A stretch of 64,000 bases of DNA from JAVDCA01 sp963819385. GTDB lineage: Bacteria; Pseudomonadota; Alphaproteobacteria; Rhizobiales; Xanthobacteraceae. Below, in pieces: positions 42,915 through 51,863 of this stretch. Both the position numbers and the translations under genes were made by a program. The stretch lies in the NCBI GenBank assembly GCA_963819385.1, contig CAWFVV010000003.1, forward strand, positions 1,252,144 to 1,316,143. Direction: 5' to 3'. How positions within the stretch are numbered: position 1 is the first letter of the stretch; every line of letters begins with the position of its first letter. The notes under the pieces were generated by a model that searched no databases, was not told the DNA's origin, and was given only the letters and a program-made list of their open reading frames with translations.

Positions 42915-43334
42915 ATGGCAACGCCGTCTAAGTTCAACGCTTTCGTCAACGATCTTGCGAGCAAGGTCCATAACCTCGGCTCCGACACGCTCAAGGTCAT
43001 GTTGACCAATGTCGCCCCGGTCGCCACGAACGCGATCAAAACCGATATTACCGAAATCGCGGCGGGCAACGGCTACACGGCGGGGGGCACCGCAGCCACG
43101 CTAGTCTCGTCGTCACAGACGAGCGGTACCTACACGCTTAAGCTCAACAATGTGACGTTTACCGCGTCGGGAGGCTCAATCGCCACCTTCCGCTATGCGG
43201 TGCTCTACAACTCGACGGCTGCGAGCGGAAACCTGATTGCATTTGTTGACTATGGCACGACGCAGGTCGTGACCTCCGGGAATTCCTTCCAGGTCCAGTT
43301 CGACGCCACCAACGGCGTATTGCAGCTGGTCTAA
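42915..43334 (+). CDS. Phage structural protein, beta-rich
   Basis: 139 residues, opening MATPSKFNAFVNDLASKVHNLGSDTLKVMLTN and continuing with beta-strand repeats (TYTLKLNNVTFTASGGSIATFRY). This start is very common among proteins encoded beside portals and fibres in podo- and siphophages, probably virion-bound. GAGG precedes ATG. Confidence 0.7.
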   Translation: MATPSKFNAFVNDLASKVHNLGSDTLKVMLTNVAPVATNAIKTDITEIAAGNGYTAGGTAATLVSSSQTSGTYTLKLNNVTFTASGGSIATFRYAVLYNSTAASGNLIAFVDYGTTQVVTSGNSFQVQFDATNGVLQLV

Positions 43335-43337
43335 TCG

Positions 43338-44127
43338 ATGACAGCATTTCTCGACATCTGCCGCTTCAATCCGGTTTCAACTGGCACTGTCGATTTTGTC
43401 GTTTCGACTGCTGTTTACGGGATATCAGACCCCCGCGTCTGCGAACGCTGTCAACGGGAAAACCTATCGATATCGGGCCGAGAGTGCTGATCTGTCTCAA
43501 TGGGAGGTTGGGCTAGGTACATATACGTCAGGAACGACGACGCTTGCGCGCACCACGGTCTTGTTCAATTCGTCTGGAGGCACATCGAAAATAAGTTTTA
43601 CAGCGGTTCCTCAGGTCGCGATTGTCGTGCTCGCCGAGGATTTGCTATCGATGACGGAGACGCAATCCGCGGCAACGGTGCTCGCCGGCCCCACGAGCGG
43701 TGGAGCGACGGCACCAGCATTCCGAGCGTTGGCGATTACGGATATGCCGTCTCTCTCACCGTTATCTGCCGCACTCGGGTCCGATGTTGCGCTGAGTAAT
43801 ACAGCAACATTCTTCGACGGGCCTAGCGTCGCGCAAGGCTCCACGGGGACGTGGCATGTGAGCGGGACGGCGACGCTCGTCGATAACGCGGGAGCCGCGC
43901 GCTTCAAGGTCAAGTTGTGGGACGGGACCACTGTCATCGCTTCTGGGTTTGTGCTTGTTGCCGGCTCCGCCACGCAGATTACTGTGGCGTTGTCGGGAAT
44001 TATTTCGTCGCCCGCCGGAAATCTGCGAATTTCCGTCCTTGACGTAAGCTCTACGTCGGGAGTCATTCTTTCGAACGGATCAGGACAGAGCAAGGATTTG
44101 ACAATTTCAGCTTTTAGGATCGCATAA
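43338..44127 (+). pseudogene. Tail-fibre-type protein, frameshifted by one base
   Basis: The ATG frame gives MTAFLDICRFNPVSTGTVDF... STAV, then must change by one base in a TTT run (about 43409-43413) to continue TGYQTPASANAVNGKTYRYRAESADLSQWEVG... to 44127. The corrected ~262-residue protein matches the common phage fibre N-terminus; the ORF that begins at 43396 alone lacks it. Confidence 0.75.
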
Positions 44128-44132
44128 CCGCC

Positions 44133-45026
44133 ATGCTTGGATTTGACGCACTTGGAAGGTTTGCCCTCGGGCAGCTTCCCGAGATAAGTGCGACTACCAC
44201 CGTCATTCCGTGGGCCTCGACAAGCTATGCTCTCACGCTTGAGGGCGTCACATTCAGGATGGCGCTTGCTCAGTCGGCCGGCAGCTATGCGGTCACGCTG
44301 GAGGGCGTGACGTTTCAAACTGGATTGATGCAGGCTAAGGCAGCATATGCATTGACGCTGGAGAGCGTCGCATTTCAGATCGGGCAAGCGTGGGCGCAGT
44401 CTGCTTATGCGCTCACCCTGGAAGGCGTCACGTTCCGAACTGCGCTGCCACAGGCGCTCGCCTCTTACGCGCTGACACTTGAGGCCGTTACATTTCAGGC
44501 CCAAGAGGCATGGGGCCAAGCCTCCTACGCGCTCTCGTATAGCCCCGTTACATTCGATCCGACCGAGCCTTTCGCCACCATCAACTATACGCTCACGCTC
44601 GGCGCCATCGCGTACAGCTACGATTTACTCGGCGGCGGCTCCTCGATCAGCGGCGGCACATTCTCCCGCCGACGCTGGCACGACATGCTCGCGGCCGAGC
44701 AATCCGAGCGCGAGGCAGCAGAGCGCAAGAAGCGTGACGAGAAGCTACGCCGGCAGGCCGAGAAGCGCCGACGTGAGTTGGAATTCGCAGCCGCACGCGA
44801 GCGCGCACGGATCGAGGAGAGGGTCGCAGGGGATGCGCGGGTCTCAGCCCTCGTCCAGGCGCACGCTGAGGCAGCGGCGCGCGGTATGGAGCATCTGCGC
44901 CAGGTCGCCGCGATGGCGAGCGCACAGGCTGCTATGGGTCATGCGCAGCCCGTCCACGATGAGAACGACGACGAGGAAAGCCTGATGCTGCTGCTGGCGC
45001 ACCACTACGGGCAGGGCAATGGCTGA
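44133..45026 (+). CDS. Repeat-containing virion protein with coiled-coil C-terminus
   Basis: 297 residues. Residues ~32-151 are six 20-residue units of form Y-A-(L/V)-T-L-E-x-V-(T/A)-F-(R/Q)-x9, plus a partial seventh (YTLTLGAIAYSY). Residues ~180-260 are a highly charged helix (REAAERKKRDEKLRRQAEKRRREL). Suggests a beta-solenoid or stacked-strand shaft attached to a coiled coil. Position among fibre and scaffold genes supports a virion role. Confidence 0.72.
   Translation: MLGFDALGRFALGQLPEISATTTVIPWASTSYALTLEGVTFRMALAQSAGSYAVTLEGVTFQTGLMQAKAAYALTLESVAFQIGQAWAQSAYALTLEGVTFRTALPQALASYALTLEAVTFQAQEAWGQASYALSYSPVTFDPTEPFATINYTLTLGAIAYSYDLLGGGSSISGGTFSRRRWHDMLAAEQSEREAAERKKRDEKLRRQAEKRRRELEFAAARERARIEERVAGDARVSALVQAHAEAAARGMEHLRQVAAMASAQAAMGHAQPVHDENDDEESLMLLLAHHYGQGNG
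44226..44585 (+). repeat. 60-base in-frame tandem repeats
   Basis: Six diverged 60-base units coding the 20-residue repeats of the protein above; conserved core TATGC(T/G)CTCACGCTTGAGGG-like. Confidence 0.8.
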
Positions 45027-45309
45027 CGAAATCGCGCTGCACAAGAAGCTCGAGGACGCCGCGAGGGCGGAAGCCTATCTGCGCGATCCGTTCCTGCAAG
45101 AGCGCCAGCAGGCCCGCATCGCCGAGCTATTCGATGCCTGGACCAAGACGGCGCCGCGCGACAACGAAGGCCGCGAGTTTCTATTCCGGCAATATCACGA
45201 AGCGAAAAAGCGATGGGATGATTTGCAGCTCATCGCGGCGGCCGGCCGATTGGCGCAGGCCGAATTGAACATGCTGGCGCAGCAGCGCCCCGATCTCAAG
45301 ATAGTCTGA
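45019..45309 (+). CDS. Small helical phage protein
   Basis: 96 residues, charged helices (LHKKLEDAARAEAYLRDPFLQERQQARIAELFDAW). Overlaps the repeat protein by eight bases and precedes the scaffold gene; possibly a capsid accessory. Confidence 0.62.
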   Translation: MADEIALHKKLEDAARAEAYLRDPFLQERQQARIAELFDAWTKTAPRDNEGREFLFRQYHEAKKRWDDLQLIAAAGRLAQAELNMLAQQRPDLKIV

Positions 45310-45319
45310 GGAACCGCAC

Positions 45320-46480
45320 ATGTTGTTGAATTTCCGCAACCGCCTGCTTGGCGGGACGAGCCCCCACGCCCTCTCGATCGACGGTGCTGCCCCGGAGGCC
45401 ACCGGCGGCGGCGAACAGTCTCCCATTGTCGAGCGCAGCGCATCAGGCGATGGCCCGATCAGCTTGCGTGATGGCGCAAATTCGCTTCTCGATGCGCGCC
45501 GCAAGGAAGCCGCGGCGCAGCGGGGCGAACAGGAACAAACCGGCGAGGCGCGCGATGCCGCGACCGCCGACAACTCGACGGCGCAAGCCGACGACGCCGC
45601 CCCCGAAACGGGTCCCGGTGAGACGAAGGAGGGCGACCAGCAGGCCGAAAAGCTTGCTCCCGTCGATCCTCCGAGGTCATGGACGAAAGAGGATAAGGAG
45701 CTTTTCAAGGGCCTCCCCCGCGAAACACAAGAACGCCTTGTGGAACGTGAGCGGTCACGCGAAGGCGATTTCCTCAAACGTCAACAGACGGCAGCCGAGC
45801 AATCCAAGGCCCTCACGGCCAAGGAAACGGCGGCCGAACAGGTACGGACGCAATACGAGCAGGCCCTGCCGATGCTTCTGCAAGCCTTGCAGGCGCAACA
45901 GCAAGGGCAGTTCGCGGACATTCGATCGATCGCCGACGTGGAGAAGATGGCCGCTGAGGATTGGCCCCGTTACGTCCAATGGGACGCGCAGCAGAAGAAA
46001 GTTGCTGTCGTTCAGCAGGAAGTGACGGCCGCTCAACAGCGCGCACAGGCCGAGAAGGCGACCCAATGGCAGACCTTCGCGCGTGAGCAGGATGCCCTTC
46101 TGATCGAGAAGGCGCCCGACCTTGCGAACGCCGAAGTCAACGCCAAGGTCGCCCGCAACGCAGCCGATATGCTCAAGGATTTGGGCTTTTCGGACGGCGA
46201 GCTCGGCGAGATGTGGCACGGGCAGCGGGGTCTCTCGCTGCGCGATCACCGCATCCAACTCCTCATCCGCGACGGCGTGAAATACCGCGAAGCCCAGGCG
46301 GCGGCGAAGAAGCCGGCGCCTCGTCCCGTGCCGAACGTGCAGCGACCCGGCCCGGCTCCCGCTCGAGGAGCGGACGCCGATGGCAAGGTCAAAGACCTCA
46401 CCGAACGTCTCAACCAATCCGGCAACCTGCGCGATGCCGCGGCTCTCTTGGCCGCTCGGCGTGCCTCGCAGCGCCGATAA
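45320..46480 (+). CDS. Phage scaffolding protein
   Basis: 386 residues, low-complexity acidic N-terminus, then long helices (AAEQSKALTAKETAAEQVRTQYEQALP, VVQQEVTAAQQRAQAEKATQWQTF), and a basic C-terminus (KKPAPRPVPNVQRP). Composition, helical content and position directly before the capsid gene are those of podovirus scaffolds. Ribosome-binding site GAGGAA before ATG. Confidence 0.82.
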   Translation: MLLNFRNRLLGGTSPHALSIDGAAPEATGGGEQSPIVERSASGDGPISLRDGANSLLDARRKEAAAQRGEQEQTGEARDAATADNSTAQADDAAPETGPGETKEGDQQAEKLAPVDPPRSWTKEDKELFKGLPRETQERLVERERSREGDFLKRQQTAAEQSKALTAKETAAEQVRTQYEQALPMLLQALQAQQQGQFADIRSIADVEKMAAEDWPRYVQWDAQQKKVAVVQQEVTAAQQRAQAEKATQWQTFAREQDALLIEKAPDLANAEVNAKVARNAADMLKDLGFSDGELGEMWHGQRGLSLRDHRIQLLIRDGVKYREAQAAAKKPAPRPVPNVQRPGPAPARGADADGKVKDLTERLNQSGNLRDAAALLAARRASQRR

Positions 46481-46495
46481 CCAGGACCAACGAAA

Positions 46496-47458
46496 ATGGC
46501 TCTCCCCACCAATGCCTTCGCCACTTACGAGGCGACCGGCAACCGCGAAGACCTGTCCGACGTCATCTATCAAATCGACCCGACCGACACCCCGTTTATG
46601 ACCGGGGTCGAGAAGACCAAGGCGACCGCCGTGCTGCACGAGTGGCAGACGCAGGCGCTCGCGGCAGCGGCGCAGAACGCGCAGCTCGAGGGCGACGACG
46701 TGACCGCGGACGCGACCACGCCGACCGTGCGCCTCGGCAATGTCTGCCAGATCAGCCGCAAGGGGCCGCAGGTTTCCGGCACCCAACAGGCTGTCGAGCA
46801 TGCCGGCCGCGACAACGAAATGGCCTACCAGGAAATGCTCAAGGGCATGGAGATGAAGCGCGACATGGAGACGATCCTTGTCGGGCTCAACACCGCCAAG
46901 GCGAGCGGCAACGACACGACGGCCCGCAAGACGGCATCGATACTCTCGTGGATCAAATCCAATACGTCGAAGGGCGGGACGTCGGCGGCCGATCCCGCCG
47001 CGGCGGACGGCACCGGCACGCGCACGGACGGCACCGGCACGCTGCCGACCTTCACTGAGGCGCGGCTCAAGACCGTCCTTTCATCGATCTGGACTGCCGG
47101 CGGCAAGCCCAGCCTGATCATGGCCGGCGCGTTCAACAAGCAGGTGTTCTCCACCTTCACGGGCCGGGCAACGCCGATCGAGGACACGAAGTCGAAGAAG
47201 ATTATCGCGTCGGTCGACGCCTACGACTCCGACTTCGGCTATCTCAAGGTGGTGGCGAACCGCTTCAGCCGCGCGCGCGACGTGCTCGTGCTGCAAATGG
47301 ATATGTGGGCCATCGCTTACCTAAACGGCCGCAAGATGGTCTCACGCCAGCTCGCCGTGACCGGCGACTCGGACCGCAAGGCCATCATCTCGGAATACGC
47401 GCTGGAAAGCCGGAATGAAAAGGCATCCGGCGGCGTGTTCGACAACACGTCGTCGTAA
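46496..47458 (+). CDS. Major capsid protein, DUF5309/SU10-like
   Basis: 320 residues. MALPTNAFATYEATGNREDLSDVIYQIDPTDTPFM is the start of DUF5309-type HK97-fold capsid proteins; middle EDKVR-like P-domain regions and VLVLQMDMWAIAYLNGR fit as well. Strong terminator follows, so high-level expression may end here. Confidence 0.9.
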   Translation: MALPTNAFATYEATGNREDLSDVIYQIDPTDTPFMTGVEKTKATAVLHEWQTQALAAAAQNAQLEGDDVTADATTPTVRLGNVCQISRKGPQVSGTQQAVEHAGRDNEMAYQEMLKGMEMKRDMETILVGLNTAKASGNDTTARKTASILSWIKSNTSKGGTSAADPAAADGTGTRTDGTGTLPTFTEARLKTVLSSIWTAGGKPSLIMAGAFNKQVFSTFTGRATPIEDTKSKKIIASVDAYDSDFGYLKVVANRFSRARDVLVLQMDMWAIAYLNGRKMVSRQLAVTGDSDRKAIISEYALESRNEKASGGVFDNTSS

Positions 47459-47493
47459 GCGACGCCGTTCCTCACTCACCCTCCCCACTTGGT

Positions 47494-47524
47494 GGCCCGC
47501 GCAAATGCGGGCCTTCCTCTTTTA
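47494..47524 (+). terminator. Terminator after capsid gene
   Basis: GGCCCGC (47494-47500), loop GCAAAT, GCGGGCC (47507-47513), then TTCCTCTTTT. Likely reduces transcription of the genes downstream relative to the capsid. Confidence 0.8.
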
Positions 47525-47537
47525 GAGCGAGACCAAC

Positions 47538-47906
47538 ATGGCCTATCCTTCGGTTCACAAGTTCCCCACGGTCCACCGTGACACATATTGCCCGAGCATC
47601 GGCGGCACGCCGGTTCCGGCCTATCTGCGCGTGCCGTTCCGCTGTCAGATCGATCTCGTGGACGCTACGACGCAGGGCGTCATCACGACGGCTAACTGTT
47701 CGGTTGCGGTTGCGCTCAATGGCGCAGCAATTTCGGGTTCTCCGTTCGTCATTCCGGTCGCGAGCGCTGCCGCCGGCCAGGTCGCCAGCATGACGCCGAG
47801 TTCGCCCGTCTATGCGAACGCCGACGACGTGATCACGTTCACACCTTCCGGCGCATCCGGTGCCACCATCGCGGCCATGTTCGGCGCCGCGCTCAAGCCG
47901 GTGTAA
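47538..47906 (+). CDS. Phage structural protein (head decoration-like)
   Basis: 122 residues, beta-rich with Gly/Ala/Ser/Thr strands (LVDATTQGVITTANCSVAVALNGAAISG). Position just after the capsid gene suggests a decoration or head-fibre role. Confidence 0.65.
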   Translation: MAYPSVHKFPTVHRDTYCPSIGGTPVPAYLRVPFRCQIDLVDATTQGVITTANCSVAVALNGAAISGSPFVIPVASAAAGQVASMTPSSPVYANADDVITFTPSGASGATIAAMFGAALKPV

Positions 47907-47912
47907 CAGATC

Positions 47913-48227
47913 ATGGCAGGTAATGTTTCACTCGGGCATGGACGCGTTCTTGCAACGCAAGCCGTTGCCTATACGGGCACGTCGGCGACGGCCACCAATC
48001 CGTTCGGCGCACAGACCTACCAAATCCGCATCGCTGCCAATTCGGCGTGCTTCGTCAAGGTCGGGAATGGATCACTGACGGCGGCTCAGACGGACGTGTA
48101 CTTGCCGGCGAACACTATCGATTATCTCATGGTGTCGCCAGGCCAGAGCATCGCCGCCGTACAAGCCACGACGAACGGCCTGGTGACGGGCACGGCTGGA
48201 ACGCTCAACGTTGTGGAGCTCGGCTGA
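47913..48227 (+). CDS. Phage structural protein
   Basis: 104 residues, beta-rich (YQIRIAANSACFVKVGNGSLTAAQTDVYLPANTIDYLMVSPGQSI). Resembles the small decoration-like beta domains often next to DUF5309 capsids. Its stop overlaps the next ATG (TGATG). Confidence 0.65.
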   Translation: MAGNVSLGHGRVLATQAVAYTGTSATATNPFGAQTYQIRIAANSACFVKVGNGSLTAAQTDVYLPANTIDYLMVSPGQSIAAVQATTNGLVTGTAGTLNVVELG

Positions 48228-48547
48228 TGAGCGCCGTCGCTGCCCGCGCGCATCTCCACAGCGACGGCACCTCACTCACGATCGAGCACGCCCAGGACGT
48301 GGAGCCGATCCTTGAGCGCAATGCCGTGCTCCGCGGTGAGGCGCAGCGCAGCGATTGGGGGCGCCATATCGCCAGCATTCCGAACGTGATCCTCGTCAAG
48401 TGGATGAACGAGGAAGGCGTGAACGTGCTGGCAATGTCGGAGCGTGAGTTTGGCGAATTCATCCGCAAGAAGCTCAATGATCCCGATTGGCGTCACTTGC
48501 GCACGGATAGCCAAGCCGTGCAGGGCATCATGGGATTTGGGTCATGA
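48227..48547 (+). CDS. Phage protein of unknown function
   Basis: 106 residues, containing AHLHSDGTSLTIEHAQDVEPILERN and WMNEEGVNVLAMSEREFGEFIRKKLNDPDWRHLRT. A short conserved head protein in related phages; role not known. Coupled at both ends. Confidence 0.66.
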   Translation: MSAVAARAHLHSDGTSLTIEHAQDVEPILERNAVLRGEAQRSDWGRHIASIPNVILVKWMNEEGVNVLAMSEREFGEFIRKKLNDPDWRHLRTDSQAVQGIMGFGS

Positions 48548-49143
48548 GCCTGCTCACCTACGCCGATCTGCAAACCCAGATTGCGGCATGGATCGCGCGC
48601 GGGGATTTGACGGCCGTTATCCCGGATTTCATCACGCTATTCGAAACCGTCGCCAATCGCCGGCTGCGCGTGCGCTCGCAGGAGTTGACGGCCACTCTTA
48701 CGCCGACGAATGGCGTGGCGACGATCCCGGCCGACTATCTGACGTGGCGCCGCGTGACATGGACGGGTAGCCGACCGCGCGAGCTGGAGTACGTGCATCC
48801 GTCCTATCTGCACGCGCTGTTCCCGACGCTGCCGCAGGGCGACCCGCGATATTTCGCGATCGAGGGAAGCAACCTGACTGTCGGGCCCTCAGACAACTCG
48901 GCGCTGACCTTCGACTATTTCCAGAAGGTGACGCCATTGTCGGCTGGCGTGAATTGGCTCTATGCCGCGCATCCCGATATCTATCTGTTCGGCTCACTCG
49001 CCGAGGCGCATGGCTTCGTTAAGGACCCCGATAGCCTCGCGCTATGGGCTGGACGGCGCGATGCGATCTTCGATGAAATCGAGAAGCTTGACACGAAGAC
49101 ACGCGGCCCATCTGCGGTGCGCGTGATGGGGGCTTGCCCGTAA
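48544..49143 (+). CDS. Head-tail adaptor (P22 gp4-like)
   Basis: 199 residues. TYADLQTQIAAWIARGDLTAVIPDFITLFETVANRRLRVR, then PADYLTWRRVTW and YFAIEGSNLTVGPSDNSALTFDYFQKVTPL, is the layout of phage adaptor proteins that extend the portal. Coupled by ATGA to the preceding gene. Confidence 0.76.
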   Translation: MSLLTYADLQTQIAAWIARGDLTAVIPDFITLFETVANRRLRVRSQELTATLTPTNGVATIPADYLTWRRVTWTGSRPRELEYVHPSYLHALFPTLPQGDPRYFAIEGSNLTVGPSDNSALTFDYFQKVTPLSAGVNWLYAAHPDIYLFGSLAEAHGFVKDPDSLALWAGRRDAIFDEIEKLDTKTRGPSAVRVMGACP

Positions 49144-50612
49144 TGGGAATCACCCCCTTCGGCGAGTACCGGCCCGACGTGAGCGATTATGACGAAGCCT
49201 ACACCGATCAAGCTTTAAACGTGCTGCCGCGCGGAGATGGGTATGGCCCGATGCCGTCCCTCTCGACCTATTCGGCCGCGCTGCCCGGCGCATGTCGAGG
49301 CTTCTTCAAGTCGATCAAAACTGATGGCTCTATCGCGATCTTCGCCGCTACGGCCACGAAGCTCTACCAACTCAACAACACCACGCAGGCATGGACTGAC
49401 GTTTCGTTGGGCGCGGGCAGCTATTCGTCCGTGTCATCCACCGATCAATGGCAGTTCGTCCAGTACATCAATTTCGTGATCGCGGTGCAGGCCAACGTGG
49501 CGCCGCAGTTCTTCGACCTCACGTCATCGACGGCCTTTGCGAACCTCGCAGGCTCGCCACCGCAGTCGCGCTATATCTCGGTGGTCGGTGATTTCGTCGT
49601 GCTCTCCGGGCTGCTCAATAATCCATACCGCGTGCAGTGGTCGGGCCTCGGCGATCCGACCAACTGGACCAACACCACGAACTCATCGAACTTCCAGGAC
49701 TTGCCGGACGGCGGTATTGTCCGAGGTGTTGGCGGTGGCGAGTTCGGCAACATCTTCCAGGACACGGCCATCAGGCGCATGATCTATGCGCCGGGCTCGC
49801 CGGTCATTTTCCAGATCGAGCGTATCAGCGACGATCGCGGCCTCTATGCGCCATACTCTCTCGTGCGCTCAGGCGATCAACTGTTCTTCCTCGGGCCGCA
49901 GGGTTTCCAGCAGATGGACCCAGGCTCGGGCTATCCGCAGCCGATCGGCAAGGAAAAGGTGGATCGCACCATCCTGGCAGATATCGACGCGGGTAACCTG
50001 CAACTCGTGCTCGGCGCCTCCGACCCGAAACATAACCGGGTGTTTTGGGCCTACAAGTCGAATGACGGCGCTGCCGCGCTGTTCGATAAAATCCTCTGCT
50101 ACGATTACGTGCTGCAGCGCTTCACGCCATTGATGGTCAGCGGGGAATTTCTCGGCTCTTGCTCACAGCCGGGCCTCACGCTGGAAAATCTCGATGCGAT
50201 CGCGCCGGGCGGCTCGATCGACGCCATGACGGCGTCGCTGGATAGCTTCGCGACCGCGACCTCACCCGAGATAGCCGCGTTCAATTCAAGCCACGCGCTC
50301 GGGTTCTTTCGCGGCCCGAACCTGCAAGCGACGGTCGCCACCGCTGCGCAGGCGCAGGCCGGGCGCCGCGTGTTCGTGCGCGGCTTTCGGCCGATCTGCG
50401 ATGCGCCGTCGATATTCGGCTCAGTTGGGACGCGTGAGCGCCTGACCGATACCGAGGTGTTCACGGCAGAGAACGCCATGGATGCGACGGGGAGTTGTCC
50501 GCAGCGTGCCTCGACCCGATACGCGCGCGGCAATATCCGCATTCCGGCCGCGACGGTGTGGACATTCGCGGAGGGGATCGAGCCGGATATCGCACTTGAA
50601 GGTGAACGATGA
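49143..50612 (+). CDS. Packaged-DNA stabilisation / tail accessory protein (P22 gp10-like)
   Basis: 489 residues, beta-propeller-like. Repeats of YIVSGTFVV-type strands, e.g. STDQWQFVQYINFVIAVQA, RYISVVGDFVVLSGLLNNPYRVQWSGLGDPTNW, and LFFLGPQGFQQMDPGSG, are typical of tail plug/stabiliser proteins. Start ATG 49143 overlaps the previous TAA (TAATG). Confidence 0.75.
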   Translation: MGITPFGEYRPDVSDYDEAYTDQALNVLPRGDGYGPMPSLSTYSAALPGACRGFFKSIKTDGSIAIFAATATKLYQLNNTTQAWTDVSLGAGSYSSVSSTDQWQFVQYINFVIAVQANVAPQFFDLTSSTAFANLAGSPPQSRYISVVGDFVVLSGLLNNPYRVQWSGLGDPTNWTNTTNSSNFQDLPDGGIVRGVGGGEFGNIFQDTAIRRMIYAPGSPVIFQIERISDDRGLYAPYSLVRSGDQLFFLGPQGFQQMDPGSGYPQPIGKEKVDRTILADIDAGNLQLVLGASDPKHNRVFWAYKSNDGAAALFDKILCYDYVLQRFTPLMVSGEFLGSCSQPGLTLENLDAIAPGGSIDAMTASLDSFATATSPEIAAFNSSHALGFFRGPNLQATVATAAQAQAGRRVFVRGFRPICDAPSIFGSVGTRERLTDTEVFTAENAMDATGSCPQRASTRYARGNIRIPAATVWTFAEGIEPDIALEGER

Positions 50613-50923
50613 CAGCCTACGTTGTCGGCTCACGCGAGAAAGACTTATCCAAGTTCGCGCTGGCGATCCAGCAGCTTGCGCAGGGCCGTTCCAATGCGGT
50701 CGGCACAGTGACGCTCACGCATGGCGCGGCGAGCACGACCGTTACGGCGCCGACGTGCGGAGCGGGCAGCGTCGTGCTGCTCTCGCCGACCACACTACAC
50801 GCCGCCGCCGAACTCGCGGCCGGCGGCTGCTACATCAGCGCGGTGGCGAACCAGTCATTCACCGTCACGCACGCCAACAACGCGCAGACAGATCGGACAT
50901 TTGGCTTTGTCTGCCTCGGTTGA
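50609..50923 (+). CDS. Small beta-rich virion protein
   Basis: 104 residues. C-terminal sequence NQSFTVTHANNAQTDRTFGFVCLG is widespread in phage head/tail proteins. ATGA overlap with the stabiliser gene. Confidence 0.65.
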   Translation: MTAYVVGSREKDLSKFALAIQQLAQGRSNAVGTVTLTHGAASTTVTAPTCGAGSVVLLSPTTLHAAAELAAGGCYISAVANQSFTVTHANNAQTDRTFGFVCLG

Positions 50924-50933
50924 ACTGGCATGC

Positions 50934-51317
50934 GTGCCGCCCGACAAAGTTGGGCTGCTCTGGCCGCACGTCGCGCACTACATCGCGCGCGCGATGCAGC
51001 GCGGTGGTATGGGGAAGTTCGCCGACGTTGAGGCCGATGTGCTCGGCGCCAACTCGTATCTATGGGTTGCGACGGAGAATGGCGCGATCCTCGCCGCAGC
51101 CGTCACGAAGGTCACGGAGCGCGACGGCGAGCGGGTTTGCACCATCGTTGCATGTGGCGGGTACGACTGGCAGCGCTTCGGTCATCTGATTGAGGGACTC
51201 GAGAAATACGCGCGGGCCGAAAGCTGCGGCACGATCGAGATATGCGGGCGTCCGGGCTGGCAACGCATGCTCGCGGGATATCGAACAGTTCGCGTCGTCT
51301 TGGCAAAGGACATCTGA
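50934..51317 (+). CDS. Phage protein of unknown function (N-acetyltransferase-like size)
   Basis: About 127 residues from a probable GTG start: DKVGLLWPHVAHYIARAMQRGGMGKFADVEADVLG, LWVATENGAILAAAVTKV, and GTIEICGRPGWQRML. Similar short proteins stand between stabiliser and ejection genes of podoviruses. Exact start uncertain. Confidence 0.6.
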   Translation: MPPDKVGLLWPHVAHYIARAMQRGGMGKFADVEADVLGANSYLWVATENGAILAAAVTKVTERDGERVCTIVACGGYDWQRFGHLIEGLEKYARAESCGTIEICGRPGWQRMLAGYRTVRVVLAKDI

Positions 51318-51319
51318 TA

Positions 51320-51862
51320 ATGCGGGGGAATCCAATTGATCTGTCCGGGCAAGTGTTTGGCTCTCTGATTGCAGTTGAGTTGGCCCCTAAGCCGCGATCA
51401 TCGTGCAGACATCGCGCATGGAAGTGTATTTGTGTCTGCGGCAAGATCAAAGTGTGCTTCTCCGTCGCTCTCCGGCAAGGGAGCGTGACGAGTTGCGGTT
51501 GCGTAAAGATCGCAAGAATTGGAGCTCTAGGGCATGCCAAGCGAACGCATGGTCATTCTATTCGTGTCGGTCGCAAGCAACGACGCACATCTGAGTATTA
51601 TTCTTGGCAGGCGATGCGTGAGAGGTGCCTGAATAAAAACAGGCACAATTACGAACGATATGGTGGCCGCGGAATCGTGGTCTGTGAGCGATGGCTGAAT
51701 GATTTTTCGGCATTTCTCTTGGATATGGGGCCAAAGCCCTCGCGAACTCATACGATTGATCGTATCGATAACGAGGGCGATTACGAGCCCAGCAACTGTC
51801 GATGGGCAACACCAAAAGAGCAGGCGCAGAATCGGCGCAGGCCAACAAGAAGGGCGGCATAA
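51320..51862 (+). CDS. HNH homing-type endonuclease, copy 2
   Basis: 180 residues. Zinc block CICVCG ... SCGC, then ERCLNKNRHNYERYGGRGIVVCERWL, HTIDRIDNEGDYEPSNCRWAT and KEQAQNRR. Clearly related to copy 1 at 28888 but on the opposite strand and lacking its C-terminal tail. Inserted between virion genes without disrupting them. Confidence 0.82.
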   Translation: MRGNPIDLSGQVFGSLIAVELAPKPRSSCRHRAWKCICVCGKIKVCFSVALRQGSVTSCGCVKIARIGALGHAKRTHGHSIRVGRKQRRTSEYYSWQAMRERCLNKNRHNYERYGGRGIVVCERWLNDFSAFLLDMGPKPSRTHTIDRIDNEGDYEPSNCRWATPKEQAQNRRRPTRRAA

Positions 51863-51863
51863 A

